DNA of 64,000 nucleotides from JALYUA01 sp039931865 (GTDB taxonomy: Bacteria; Acidobacteriota; Thermoanaerobaculia; UBA5066; Gp7-AA6). Numbering within the stretch: the stretch's first letter is position 1; each line of letters begins with the position of its first letter. The stretch is from the NCBI GenBank assembly GCA_039931865.1, contig JBDTRB010000003.1, positions 9,628-73,627 on the forward strand. The letters are read 5' to 3'. Positions 8,111 through 16,254 of this stretch are shown one piece after another. A program made the position numbers and the translations under genes. The notes beneath the pieces are model-generated. The model ran no database searches and was not told the origin of the DNA. It was given only the letters and a program-made list of their open reading frames with translations.

Positions 8111-9501
8111 GAGGACTCCTCGGGGAGGGGGACAAGCCGGGTCGCATCGGGGATCCGCGCAATCAAGGAGTTCGGAAGTCCGCGGACGATTTCGACGTCC
8201 ACGTAGGCGCCCGGGGCAGCGATGCCGTCTCCGTTTTCGATGTGGACGACCCGGTTGCAGGCGGTCCTGCCGCGAAGCAACCCCCGTCGGTCGAGGTTCT
8301 CGACGAGGACCTCGAACTTCTTTCCGACCAGGCTGCGGTTGATCTCGGTCTGGATCTCTTCCTGAAGGGCGAGCAGACGACCGAGCCGTTCGGCCGCCAC
8401 CTCGTCCGGTATCTGCTGTTCGCTCCCCCATCGCGCCGCCGCCGTTCCAGGCCGCGGGGAGTAACGGAACGCGAAGACGTTGGCAAAGCGCGCCTCGCGC
8501 ATCAGGGACAGGGTGGAGTCGAAGTCGTCCTCGCTTTCTCCAGGAAATCCGACGATGAAATCCGAAGAGAGCGCGATCCGGGGAACCACCTGCCGGAAGC
8601 GTTCGATCGTCGCGAGGTACGTCGCGCGGTCATACCGCCTCTTCATTCGATAAAGGATCCGATCGGACCCGGACTGAGCGGGAAGGTGCAGGTACGGCGC
8701 GACCGGCATGCCGCTGGCCATGGCATCCACGAGCGCGTCGTCCACGAGGCTCGGGTGGGAGGTGATGAACCGCAGGCGGCGCAGGCCGGGAACTGCGGCC
8801 GCGCGGCGGAGCAGCTCTCCCAGCCCGAACTTCCCTTCCGGGTCTTCGTAGGCGTTCACCGTCTGGCCGAGGAACATCACCTCGCGGTGGCCGCCATCAA
8901 TCAGACAACGGACCTCATCGAGGATCTCCGACGCGCGGCGGCTCCGCTCCCGGCCGCGGGTAAAAGGCACGATGCAAAAGGTGCAGAACTGGTCACAACC
9001 CTCGATCACGGTGACGTAGGACTGGAAGGGAGACCCCCGGCGGATTTCGTGAAAGCGGTAGACGGGAGAATCGGTGGGCAGGTCCGTGGCCAGGATGCGC
9101 CGGCGTTCTCGCCGGATCTCGTCCACGATCTCGCCCGCGCGCGCGATCTCGCCCGTGCCGAGCACGAAATCGACGAAGGGCGCACGTTCCAGGATTTCGT
9201 CTTTTTCGACCTGGGCGACGCACCCGGTGACGCCGATCACCATGTCGGGCCGTTCGCGTTTCCGGCGAGCCAGGACTCCCAGAGCGCTGTACACCTTCGC
9301 TTCGGCTTTCTCCCGAACCGCGCAGGTGTTCAGAAGGACGACATCCGCATCTTCCTGTTCCGCCGCAGCCACGTAGCCCCGGGCGTCGAGCTGGCCTGCC
9401 ATTCGCTCGCCGTCCAGGACGTTCATCTGGCAGCCCCACGTCTCGACTCGGTATTTGACGTAAGGTATTGCAGATAAAGGAGTTGGAGTTCGGCTGCTCA
9501 T
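8104..9501 (-). CDS. miaB: tRNA-2-methylthio-N6-dimethylallyladenosine synthase MiaB
   Basis: Radical SAM methylthiotransferase that modifies A37 of tRNAs reading UNN codons, 465 residues. The N-terminal UPF0004 domain (about 15-130) carries its own cluster cysteines (WGCQMN, LNTCAVRE, TGCVAQ). The radical SAM core holds the CxxxCxxC motif as CDQFCTFC, and the C-terminal TRAM domain (about 390-455) binds tRNA. The ATG at 9501 overlaps the stop of the upstream gene as ATGA and gives the expected N terminus YVKYRVETWGCQMN. It could be the sister enzyme MtaB, but HLPAQSGSD and the overall length fit MiaB best. Confidence 0.93.
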   Translation of the reverse strand: MSSRTPTPLSAIPYVKYRVETWGCQMNVLDGERMAGQLDARGYVAAAEQEDADVVLLNTCAVREKAEAKVYSALGVLARRKRERPDMVIGVTGCVAQVEKDEILERAPFVDFVLGTGEIARAGEIVDEIRRERRRILATDLPTDSPVYRFHEIRRGSPFQSYVTVIEGCDQFCTFCIVPFTRGRERSRRASEILDEVRCLIDGGHREVMFLGQTVNAYEDPEGKFGLGELLRRAAAVPGLRRLRFITSHPSLVDDALVDAMASGMPVAPYLHLPAQSGSDRILYRMKRRYDRATYLATIERFRQVVPRIALSSDFIVGFPGESEDDFDSTLSLMREARFANVFAFRYSPRPGTAAARWGSEQQIPDEVAAERLGRLLALQEEIQTEINRSLVGKKFEVLVENLDRRGLLRGRTACNRVVHIENGDGIAAPGAYVDVEIVRGLPNSLIARIPDATRLVPLPEESSW

Positions 9502-10202
9502 TCGCGTAACCATCCCGGGAGGGCTCCGGCGCGCCGGGCCTTTTCGGGCAGTTCTGCCAGGTCTGTCTCCGCCTGCGCGAGCTCCTTCCTCGTCGTCTCG
9601 AGCTCTTCGCGCTTCTTGTCCCACGCGGGCTTGATCACGCGATCGCGATATTGCCCGTCGTCCCAGCGGTAAAAATCGTTCTCGAGCTGCCTGGTCTCAC
9701 CGTCGAGGGCGGCGAGTTGCGCCGTCAATTCGTCCACACGCCGCCGGGCGGCGTGCGCGGCATCTTTCCACCTGGCCTCTTCCGCTCCCGGCGCAGACAG
9801 CGCAGACGGCACCGCCGGAGTCGCAATTGGAGCGATGACGGTGGTGGACGGCACCGCGCCGGCGGCCGGGGCAACGGTCGGCGCGGGCGCGGGCGCGGGC
9901 GCGGGCGAAGCTGAGCGCGACTTGGCGGTTGAAAGGCGGCCCTTCGCCGGGTCCTTCACGAGGCTGTCGTTCGTGATGGCTACAGGCTTCTGGTCGCGGG
10001 GGTGACGGGAGTTGCCGGCGGCGCGGACGACGTCGGCGAGCGACTGCCCCTCCGTCGCACCGGGGACGGGGGTCCGCCCGAAACCGCCCGAGAGCTTCGG
10101 GCGCGGCGTTGGGGTCGGCGCGACCGGAGCGGCTGGGGCGAAGGCCGGGAACGCGAGGACGGCTGCCGCGAGGAGGTGGCGCCGCACGGTCACCGCGCTC
10201 AC
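9498..10202 (-). CDS. Secreted Pro/Ala-rich coiled-coil protein, unknown function
   Basis: 234 residues, no family recognised. A likely signal peptide (residues 1 to about 24, ending FAPAAP) is followed by a Pro/Ala/Thr-rich low-complexity segment (about 25-135, including APAPAPAPTVAPAAG). A charged, probably coiled-coil region follows (about 140-225) containing ENDFYRWDDGQYRDRVIKPAW and runs such as KREELETTRKELAQAETDL. The GTG start overlaps the cupin gene's stop (GTGA), and its own stop overlaps the miaB start (ATGA), so it sits in the same transcript. The layout suggests a periplasmic protein with a flexible tether; this is inference. Confidence 0.7.
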   Translation of the reverse strand: MSAVTVRRHLLAAAVLAFPAFAPAAPVAPTPTPRPKLSGGFGRTPVPGATEGQSLADVVRAAGNSRHPRDQKPVAITNDSLVKDPAKGRLSTAKSRSASPAPAPAPAPTVAPAAGAVPSTTVIAPIATPAVPSALSAPGAEEARWKDAAHAARRRVDELTAQLAALDGETRQLENDFYRWDDGQYRDRVIKPAWDKKREELETTRKELAQAETDLAELPEKARRAGALPGWLRE

Positions 10203-10552
10203 GGGGTGGTTGTCCCCTGGCGGCCGTAGGCGTCGTCCAGGCGCACCACGTCGTCCAGCTCGGGCGAGGAGACCTCGACGAGATCGCAGTCGGCCTCTGC
10301 CCGCAGGCGATGACGCACCCCGGCACGGATTCGAAATGCCTCCCCTTTGCGCAGCCGGATCTCCTGCATCTCGCCTTCGATCTCCACGGAGAGAGCGACC
10401 TCGCCGTTCAACACGTAGAGGGTCTCGTCCTTGCGCTCATGGTACTGCAGCGAGAGGCAGTGGCCCCCGTCCAGGTGGAGGATCTTGCCGGCATACTTCT
10501 CGTTCTCCGCGAACACGAGCTCGTGCCCCCAGGGTTTTGCGACTCGCCTCAT
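10199..10552 (-). CDS. Cupin-domain protein, mannose-6-phosphate isomerase type
   Basis: A single-domain cupin of 117 residues resembling the C-terminal cupin of mannose-6-phosphate isomerase/GDP-mannose pyrophosphorylase. Visible are the opening KPWGHELVFAEN, the metal-site motif 1 region (HCLSLQYHERKDETLYVLNG, with two His and a Glu) and motif 2 (FRIRAGVRHRL). Such small cupins may act as sugar-phosphate isomerases or binding proteins; the substrate cannot be told. It lies 7 nt downstream of ptsI and overlaps the next gene by 4 nt, so it is probably co-transcribed with the phosphotransferase genes. Confidence 0.8.
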   Translation of the reverse strand: MRRVAKPWGHELVFAENEKYAGKILHLDGGHCLSLQYHERKDETLYVLNGEVALSVEIEGEMQEIRLRKGEAFRIRAGVRHRLRAEADCDLVEVSSPELDDVVRLDDAYGRQGTTTP

Positions 10553-10559
10553 GGTTTCC

Positions 10560-12323
10560 TCATTTTCTGGCTTCTTCCGTCACGTCCGTCCGAACCCTGG
10601 AAGTCTCCCGGCGCGGCTCCGGGTCCGAAGCCGACTTGAAGATCTTCTCGATCTCGCCCGGCTCGGAGCAGGCGAGCGCGCGATCCATCAGCGAAGCGGC
10701 GCGGGCCGAGTCGATGCGGGCGAGGTCCTCCTTCACCCCCGGAATGGCGACCGGCGTGACCGAAAGCTCTCGAACCCCGAGCGCCACGAGGGCCCGGATC
10801 CCGGAGGTCTCCGACGCCATTTCCCCGCAGACCGCAACGGGCCGTTTCCTGGCTGCCGCACTTTCGACGACGAACTTCATCATGCGCAGAATGGCGGGGT
10901 GAAGCGGGCTGTAGAGCGCCGAGACCTCGGGGTTCGCCCGGTCGACCGCGAGGCCGTATTGCGCCAGGTCGTTGGTTCCGATCGAGAAGAAGTCCGACTC
11001 CTCCGCGAGTCGGTCGGCAAGGAGTGCCGCCGAAGGGACTTCGATCATCACCCCGAGCTCCGGAATCGCTGTCACACCGAGACGTGCAGCCACTTCCAGC
11101 AACCGCCGGCGCGCTTCGCGTAGCTCGGAGAGTGAGGTCACCATCGGCAGCAGGATCTTCAGGTCCCCGCGCGCGGAGGCGAGGCAGAGGGCGGACAGCT
11201 GCTCGTCGAAGAGCTCGGGGTGCGCCAGACAGTAGCGAAGTCCGCGCAGCCCCAGGGCGGGATTCTCGCCGGCGGCGGGTGCGATCCCCTTCTCGCCGCC
11301 GAGATCGTACGTGCGGATTACGACCGGATGCGGCGCCGCCGCCGCGAGCAGCTCCTCGTAGGCCGCCCTCTGTTCTTCGACTCCGGGAGTACGGGGCGCC
11401 GTCTTCAAGTAAAGGAATTCGGACCGGAAGAGGCCGACGCCTTCGGCGTGCCAGCGCTCGAGCGCGGCGACTTCTTCGGGAAGCTCCAGGTTGGCGCGTA
11501 CGACCACACGGACGCCGTCGCGCGTCGCGGCGGCTCCCGCGGTGCGGTTGCGCAGCCGCCGCGCCCGCTCGCGTGATTCGTCCACCTGAAGGAGCGCCTG
11601 GCGGAGCCTCCCTTTCGATGGCGTGGGCTCGACCGTGCCCCGGTCGCCATCGACCACGATCGGCCGGTCGGGCGAGATCGAATCGCAGATTCCGAGCAGG
11701 CCGACCACTGCCGGCAGGCCGAACGATCGCGCGATGATGCTGGCGTGCGAGGTCTGCCCGCCGCGCTCGAGCGCCAGCGCGCGGACCTTCCGCGGATCGA
11801 GCCGCGCCGCGTTGACGGGTGAAAGCTCGTCCGCCACCAGGATCGATCCGCGCGGCAGGTCGGCTTCGAAAACCCGGCTGCCGGCAGTCGAGAGGTGGGC
11901 CGCAACCTCCCGGGCAACGTCGGTGATGTCGGCGGCCCTCTCGCGCATCGCGGCTGAATCCGCCCGCTCGAGGCGCTCCCCGAAATCGCGCGCGACCGCC
12001 GCGAGGGCCCACTCGACGTTCACGCGCTCGCGGCTCATGTGCTCGACGATCGCGGAGAGGAAGGTCTCGTCGGCAGCGATCAACCCGTGGGCTTCGAGAA
12101 TCGCCGCGAGCTCGCTCCCCATCTCCCCTATCGAATCGCGCGAATGCTGGAGGAACTCCTCGGACGCGGCCCGCGCCGCGCGCCGAAGGCGTCGCTCCTC
12201 GCCTTCCAGGTCCGCGGCGTCGATCGCGCGCCGGAATGCCGGCAACCCGGCAAAGCGCACGATCACGGCCCGGCCAACCGCCATCCCGCGGGAAACCGGG
12301 AGACCCTGGAGCACGTTCGTCAT
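10560..12323 (-). CDS. ptsI: Phosphoenolpyruvate-protein phosphotransferase (Enzyme I)
   Basis: First enzyme of the PTS relay; it takes phosphate from PEP and passes it to HPr. 587 residues, the usual length. The N-terminal HPr-binding domain is followed by the phospho-His site GGQTSHASIIARS (His193) and then the PEP-binding barrel with GLFRSEFLYL, EVPSAALLAD, IGTNDLAQY and the acid-base cysteine in VCGEMASE. The C-terminal 30 residues are extra and charged. It is encoded after EIIA(Man) and HPr with no permease genes nearby, so in this cluster it appears to feed a regulatory rather than sugar-transporting relay. Confidence 0.95.
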   Translation of the reverse strand: MTNVLQGLPVSRGMAVGRAVIVRFAGLPAFRRAIDAADLEGEERRLRRAARAASEEFLQHSRDSIGEMGSELAAILEAHGLIAADETFLSAIVEHMSRERVNVEWALAAVARDFGERLERADSAAMRERAADITDVAREVAAHLSTAGSRVFEADLPRGSILVADELSPVNAARLDPRKVRALALERGGQTSHASIIARSFGLPAVVGLLGICDSISPDRPIVVDGDRGTVEPTPSKGRLRQALLQVDESRERARRLRNRTAGAAATRDGVRVVVRANLELPEEVAALERWHAEGVGLFRSEFLYLKTAPRTPGVEEQRAAYEELLAAAAPHPVVIRTYDLGGEKGIAPAAGENPALGLRGLRYCLAHPELFDEQLSALCLASARGDLKILLPMVTSLSELREARRRLLEVAARLGVTAIPELGVMIEVPSAALLADRLAEESDFFSIGTNDLAQYGLAVDRANPEVSALYSPLHPAILRMMKFVVESAAARKRPVAVCGEMASETSGIRALVALGVRELSVTPVAIPGVKEDLARIDSARAASLMDRALACSEPGEIEKIFKSASDPEPRRETSRVRTDVTEEARK

Positions 12324-12403
12324 CGGCGCTGCTCGGGAGAGCGACTGGCCGGGGATCGGACCTGGACGCGCCCGTTCACCCGTCCGCCGTCACCCGATCG
12401 CTC

Positions 12404-12673
12404 TCATTCTTCCTCGTCGAAGCTTCGCGCGACCAGGTCCTCGACCGCGGCGAACGCGTCGGCTTCGTCTTCGCCCGCGACGTAAAGAGTGATGTGAGTT
12501 CCCTGCGAGGCGGCGAGCAGGAGGATACCGAGGATGCTCTTGCCATCCACCTCTTCCCCGTTCTTCCGGATCTTGACCGCCGAGCGAAAGCGGCTCGCGG
12601 TCTGCACGAATTTCGCCGCCGCCCGCGCGTGAAGCCCGAGCCGGTTCCGGATGGCGAGATCTCTCTCGATCAT
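12404..12673 (-). CDS. ptsH: Phosphocarrier protein HPr
   Basis: 89-residue phosphocarrier. It has the Enzyme I-dependent phosphorylation site in RLGLHARAA (His15) and, unlike enteric regulatory NPr proteins, a clear HprK target site GKSILGIL with Ser46 at the canonical position. Both regulatory inputs are therefore possible, and HprK is encoded 1.3 kb upstream in the same operon. The C terminus ends in an acidic tail (SFDEEE). The ATG overlaps the EIIA stop as ATGA. A longer upstream frame lies inside EIIA and is discarded. Confidence 0.95.
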   Translation of the reverse strand: MIERDLAIRNRLGLHARAAAKFVQTASRFRSAVKIRKNGEEVDGKSILGILLLAASQGTHITLYVAGEDEADAFAAVEDLVARSFDEEE

Positions 12674-13113
12674 CCGTCTCCCCTCTGCATCGCCACCGCG
12701 GAGGCTGCGTCTTCGTCTGCCAGGAGATCGGAGGCGACGCAGATGGACCGCTGCCCCCGGTCCTTCGCGACATGAGCGACCTCGACGACGCTCTTGCCGC
12801 TGTCCTGCAGCGCGGCGCACTTCAGGACCATCGGAAGGTTCACGCCCGTCACGATCTCGACGCGATTCTTCTCGAGGAACGAGAGCGTCAGGTTCGTCGG
12901 GGTTCCCCCGAACATGTCGGTCAGGATGACGGCCCCGTGTCCCCCGTCCGCCTCCTTGAGCCCCCGCGCGATTCGCTCGCGAGCGTCCTCTCCAGTCTGG
13001 TTCCACTCGAGCGCGACCGCGACGATGCGCGCGATCTCGGGCTGAATGGTCAGCGCTGCGTCCCGCAGCTCCTCCGCGAGCCGTCCGTGAGTGACGATCA
13101 GAACTCCGATCAT
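12670..13113 (-). CDS. PTS EIIA component, mannose family
   Basis: A 147-residue EIIA of the mannose/sorbose family fold. The phospho-acceptor is His9 in VLIVTHGRLAEEL, and the family motif GAVILTDMFGGTPTN is present at about 60-76. No EIIB, EIIC or EIID gene accompanies it, so it probably acts as a phosphorylation-dependent regulator rather than in uptake. It sits between rapZ and ptsH, overlapping ptsH by 4 nt. Stand-alone EIIA(Man) proteins beside HprK and HPr are known from other bacteria with incomplete PTS; the partner protein is unknown. Confidence 0.9.
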   Translation of the reverse strand: MIGVLIVTHGRLAEELRDAALTIQPEIARIVAVALEWNQTGEDARERIARGLKEADGGHGAVILTDMFGGTPTNLTLSFLEKNRVEIVTGVNLPMVLKCAALQDSGKSVVEVAHVAKDRGQRSICVASDLLADEDAASAVAMQRGDG

Positions 13114-13129
13114 GCGAGGACCGGAGCCT

Positions 13130-14020
13130 TCACTGCCGGGTCGCGTCCCGATGCGAGACCCGCACCGGGAAGCCGCGTTCCTTCAGCGCCTCCGCGAGAC
13201 GCTCCGCGACGTACACCGAGCGGTGCTTGCCCCCTGTGCATCCGATGCCGATCGAGAGGTAGCTCTTGTGCTCCCGCTCGTAAAGCGGAAGCAGGTAATC
13301 GAAGAATCCGGTCAGCTTCTCCAGGAATGGCGCCGTCTCGGGATCGCTTTCGATGTAAGCCGCGACCGCGGCGTCCGACCCGGTCTTTCCCTTGAGCTCG
13401 GGGACGAAGTGCGGGTTATTCAGGAAGCGCACGTCGAAAACGAGGTCCACGTCATGAGGCACGCCAAACTTGAATCCGAAGGATGTCGCCGACACCACCA
13501 TCCGCGCTTCGTCCGGATTCACGGCGAAGGTCTTCTGAATGAAGGATCGCAGTTCGTGAACCGTCATGTCGGACGTGTCCAGCACGACGTCCGCCACCGA
13601 GCGGACTTCTTCCAGCATCTGGCGCTCACTGCGCAGGGATTGGAGAAGAGACCGGTCTCCCGACAGCGGGTGCGGCCGGCGCGTTTCGGAGAAACGCCGG
13701 ATCAGCGACTCCTCGGATGCATCCAGAAAGAGGAGCCGGGTGCCGGGCACCTGCTGCCGGAGGTGGCCCAGGATCTCCGGAAACCGCGACGCGAAATCGG
13801 GGTTGCGGACGTCTAAGATGACGCCGACTCGAGGCGCGCTCTTCTGGAGCAGGAGAGGCTCGACGAGCTCGAGCGGGAGATTGTCGACGCAGAAGTAGCC
13901 GATGTCCTCGAGGCATTTGTTGACGTAGCTCTTCCCGGATCCCGAAAGCCCCGTCACGATGACGAGGCTCTCGGGCGCGCCCACGAGTCTCGGGGTGGGA
14001 ACCGGGTTCGGGGTGCTCAT
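13130..14020 (-). CDS. rapZ: RNase adapter protein RapZ (YvcJ family)
   Basis: P-loop nucleotide-binding protein, 296 residues. In enterobacteria RapZ senses glucosamine-6-phosphate and guides RNase E to small RNAs controlling GlmS; in other phyla the role is less clear. Visible are the Walker A motif VTGLSGSGKS (about 21-30), LFLDASEESLIRRFSETRR, and the C-terminal domain with SFGFKFGVPHDVDLVFDVRF and IGIGCTGGKHRSVYVAERL, the metabolite-binding region. The start overlaps the hprK stop by 4 nt. Its position between hprK and EIIA matches the conserved rpoN-hpf-ptsN-rapZ neighbourhood of many diderms. Confidence 0.94.
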   Translation of the reverse strand: MSTPNPVPTPRLVGAPESLVIVTGLSGSGKSYVNKCLEDIGYFCVDNLPLELVEPLLLQKSAPRVGVILDVRNPDFASRFPEILGHLRQQVPGTRLLFLDASEESLIRRFSETRRPHPLSGDRSLLQSLRSERQMLEEVRSVADVVLDTSDMTVHELRSFIQKTFAVNPDEARMVVSATSFGFKFGVPHDVDLVFDVRFLNNPHFVPELKGKTGSDAAVAAYIESDPETAPFLEKLTGFFDYLLPLYEREHKSYLSIGIGCTGGKHRSVYVAERLAEALKERGFPVRVSHRDATRQ

Positions 14021-14991
14021 TCCGTGTGCTCCGACGCCTTCATGTTCTTGGCGATCTGTTCGTCGACTTTCAGGGCGAACTCCTTGGCGGCGTCATAACC
14101 CTGGGTCTTCAGCAGCTCGTTGCGCGCGGCGATCTCGATCAGAAGGGCGATGTTGCGCCCCGAAGCGACCGGCAGCCGCAGAAGGGGGCGGGGCCTGTCC
14201 AGGATCGTGTACGTTTCGCCGTCCAAACCGAGTCGATCGTACCGCTTTGTGGGGTCCCACCGCTGAAGCTCGATCACGAGCTCGATCGACTTCGAGGCCC
14301 GCACTGCCGACACCCCGAAGAGATGCTTGATGTTGATGATGCCGATCCCCCGCAGCTCCATGTGGTACCGGATCATCTCCGCTGCGCGGCCTACGATCGA
14401 CCCGTTCGGGTACTTGCGGATCTCGACCACGTCGTCCGCCACCAGCCGGTGGCCGCGCTGAATGAGGTCGAGCGCGCATTCGCTCTTCCCGATGCCTGAG
14501 TCGCCGACCAGCAGCACGCCCATCCCATACACGTCCACGAGAACGCCGTGGACGGTGGTCGACGGAGCGAGCTCGTCTTCCAGGATGCGAGTGATGGACT
14601 GGATCACGACCGACGTGGTCTGGTCGGACACCAGCAGCGGGACCTCGCGGATGCGGCACTCCCGGATCAGGTCCTCCGGAACCACCTGCCCCTTCGTCAC
14701 CACGAACGCGGCGACCGGCAGCGCGCAGATCGCCGAGATTCTCTCCGAGCGCACCACCGGCGGCATCGTGTCGAGGTAGTTGAGCTCGCTCTCGCCGAGG
14801 ATCTGGATCCGCCCCGGCTTGATGAAGGCTTCGTATCCCGCGAGCGCCAGACCGGGCCGCTGGATGCGCCCCCAGGAGATCACCCGGGAGAAGCCGGCTT
14901 CCCCGGCGACTGTCCGCAAACCGAGATCGGAGAGCGCCTGGGATCGCAGAACGTCGGCGGTCAGGCCGCGGCGGGCGACGGTGATGCTCAT
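14017..14991 (-). CDS. hprK: HPr kinase/phosphorylase
   Basis: Bifunctional kinase/phosphorylase acting on Ser46 of HPr, 324 residues. The N-terminal regulatory domain (about 1-130) precedes the catalytic domain with Walker A GDSGIGKS (163-170), the catalytic region HRLVADDVVEIRK and the HPrK signature ELRGIGIINIKHLFGV (about 212-227). A C-terminal helix (about 285-324) is also present. It overlaps ptsN upstream and rapZ downstream by 4 nt each. The HPr encoded here keeps the serine it would modify. HprK outside Firmicutes typically accompanies regulatory PTS sets like this one. Confidence 0.95.
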   Translation of the reverse strand: MSITVARRGLTADVLRSQALSDLGLRTVAGEAGFSRVISWGRIQRPGLALAGYEAFIKPGRIQILGESELNYLDTMPPVVRSERISAICALPVAAFVVTKGQVVPEDLIRECRIREVPLLVSDQTTSVVIQSITRILEDELAPSTTVHGVLVDVYGMGVLLVGDSGIGKSECALDLIQRGHRLVADDVVEIRKYPNGSIVGRAAEMIRYHMELRGIGIINIKHLFGVSAVRASKSIELVIELQRWDPTKRYDRLGLDGETYTILDRPRPLLRLPVASGRNIALLIEIAARNELLKTQGYDAAKEFALKVDEQIAKNMKASEHTE

Positions 14992-15491
14992 GCGCGGACG
15001 GCCGGGATCGACGACTCGGCCTCCTTGATCTTCGCGAACAGTTCCTCCGGCGTCACCGCGCGGCGCAGAGCGTCGGCGACCCCCGGGGTCTTGAGCAGAC
15101 GCGAGATGCGGGCAAGCGCCTGCAGGTGCATCGCCGGAGCCTCGGCCGGAGAGAGGATCAGGAAAATCAGAGTTACGGCGACTTCATCGGGCGCGTGGAA
15201 GTTCACTCCCCCGGGGGACGACGCGACCGCGAGGACGATCTCGTCGAGCTCCTTCAGCTTGCAGTGAGGGATAGCGATTCCCGCACCGAGCCCCGTGCAC
15301 CCGAGGCGCTCTCTCTCGAGCAGCCGGCGGGTCAGGTCGGAGGCGTCCGAAACCGCGCCTGCGGCTTCGAGCCGGCGGGAGAGGTCGCCGAGCACTTCCT
15401 CGACGCCCCCGGAGGGCACAGCCGTGAAGATGAACCGGGGGTTGACGACCCCCTGAAGAAAGCCTGTCGCTTCACCGCTGGTGGCGCTCAC
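14988..15491 (-). CDS. ptsN: PTS EIIA, nitrogen-regulatory type (PtsN-like)
   Basis: A 167-residue EIIA of the fructose/nitrogen type. The phosphorylatable His76 lies in GIAIPHCKLKELDEIVLAVA, preceded by the typical RLLERERLGCTGLGAGIA. PtsN proteins act as regulators (potassium transport, carbon/nitrogen balance) by changing partners with phosphorylation state. It is encoded just after hpf and rpoN, the classical position for ptsN. The stop overlaps the hprK start. The 176-base gap upstream to hpf holds nothing recognisable. Confidence 0.92.
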   Translation of the reverse strand: MSATSGEATGFLQGVVNPRFIFTAVPSGGVEEVLGDLSRRLEAAGAVSDASDLTRRLLERERLGCTGLGAGIAIPHCKLKELDEIVLAVASSPGGVNFHAPDEVAVTLIFLILSPAEAPAMHLQALARISRLLKTPGVADALRRAVTPEELFAKIKEAESSIPAVRA

Positions 15492-15667
15492 AGGGAAACT
15501 CTCTCACGGCCGCGCGGCGGCGGGGCGGGAACGAGAACCGTGCCGCGCGCTTCCGGAGGGCCGCCCTGGGTGATTCCCTCTGCCCCGGCGCCGGAGCTCT
15601 CCCGAATCTTCGTCGGCCTACTCCTCACGACCCGTGTTTCCGGACACTTCACCCGCCACAGGGCGCG

Positions 15668-16234
15668 TCAGCATTCCGGCACGATCAGCCCGAAATCGCC
15701 GTCCCTCCGGCGATAGAGGACCGAAATTTTTTCGGAGCTCGAGTCGCGAAATACGACGAAGTCCTCCCGAGATCCATCGATGCGCATCGCAGCCTCTTCG
15801 ATGCTCATCGGTTTGGCGGCCGCTTTGCGGCCCGTGCGCACGATCCGCGGTTCGGCAGCGCGCGCGGAGCGCTTCCCGGGCGCCCGTTCGGCCGGCCCGG
15901 CGCCTTCCGAGATCCGCAGCGGAATCGCGACGGCCGCCCCGCGATGCCTGCGGTCATGCCGCTTCTCCGCGTCTTTCGAGGCCTGCACGTCGATCTTTTC
16001 GAAGGCGAGCGTCAGCGCGGAGCGAGCCTCCCCCGTCTCTTCCTGCGCGGTCCACCGGCGGCGGCGGAAGGTCGCGATGACCTCGGCGCTGAAACGATGC
16101 TTCTCGTGCGTGAGCACGACGCGAACGCCGACCGGCCCGCCCAGGTGTCGTTCGAGCCGCGAGGCGCGCTCCTCGGCGAGGGCCCTCAGGCGAGGCGTGA
16201 TTTCGACGCCGCGCCCGGTGCATTCGACTGCCAT
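15668..16234 (-). CDS. hpf: Ribosome hibernation promoting factor, long form
   Basis: Stationary-phase ribosome-binding protein, 188 residues. An N-terminal S30AE domain (about 1-95, VECTGRGVEITPRLRALAEE onward) binds the decoding centre. A basic Ala/Arg-rich linker (about 96-135) follows, and the C-terminal domain (about 136-188, containing PMSIEEAAMRIDGS and LYRRRDGDFGLIVP) mediates dimerisation of 70S ribosomes in long-form HPF. The ATG at 16234 has GGAGG at the right distance; in-frame sequence upstream is inside rpoN and discarded. It follows rpoN by 20 nt. Confidence 0.92.
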   Translation of the reverse strand: MAVECTGRGVEITPRLRALAEERASRLERHLGGPVGVRVVLTHEKHRFSAEVIATFRRRRWTAQEETGEARSALTLAFEKIDVQASKDAEKRHDRRHRGAAVAIPLRISEGAGPAERAPGKRSARAAEPRIVRTGRKAAAKPMSIEEAAMRIDGSREDFVVFRDSSSEKISVLYRRRDGDFGLIVPEC

Positions 16235-16254
16235 GGTGCCTCCGCTGCCCGAAT

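Noticed and set aside
13130..15491. Mannose-type sugar transporter operon
   Set aside because: Only EIIA-type proteins, HPr and Enzyme I are present. Without EIIB, EIIC or EIID genes the cluster is regulatory as far as this window shows.
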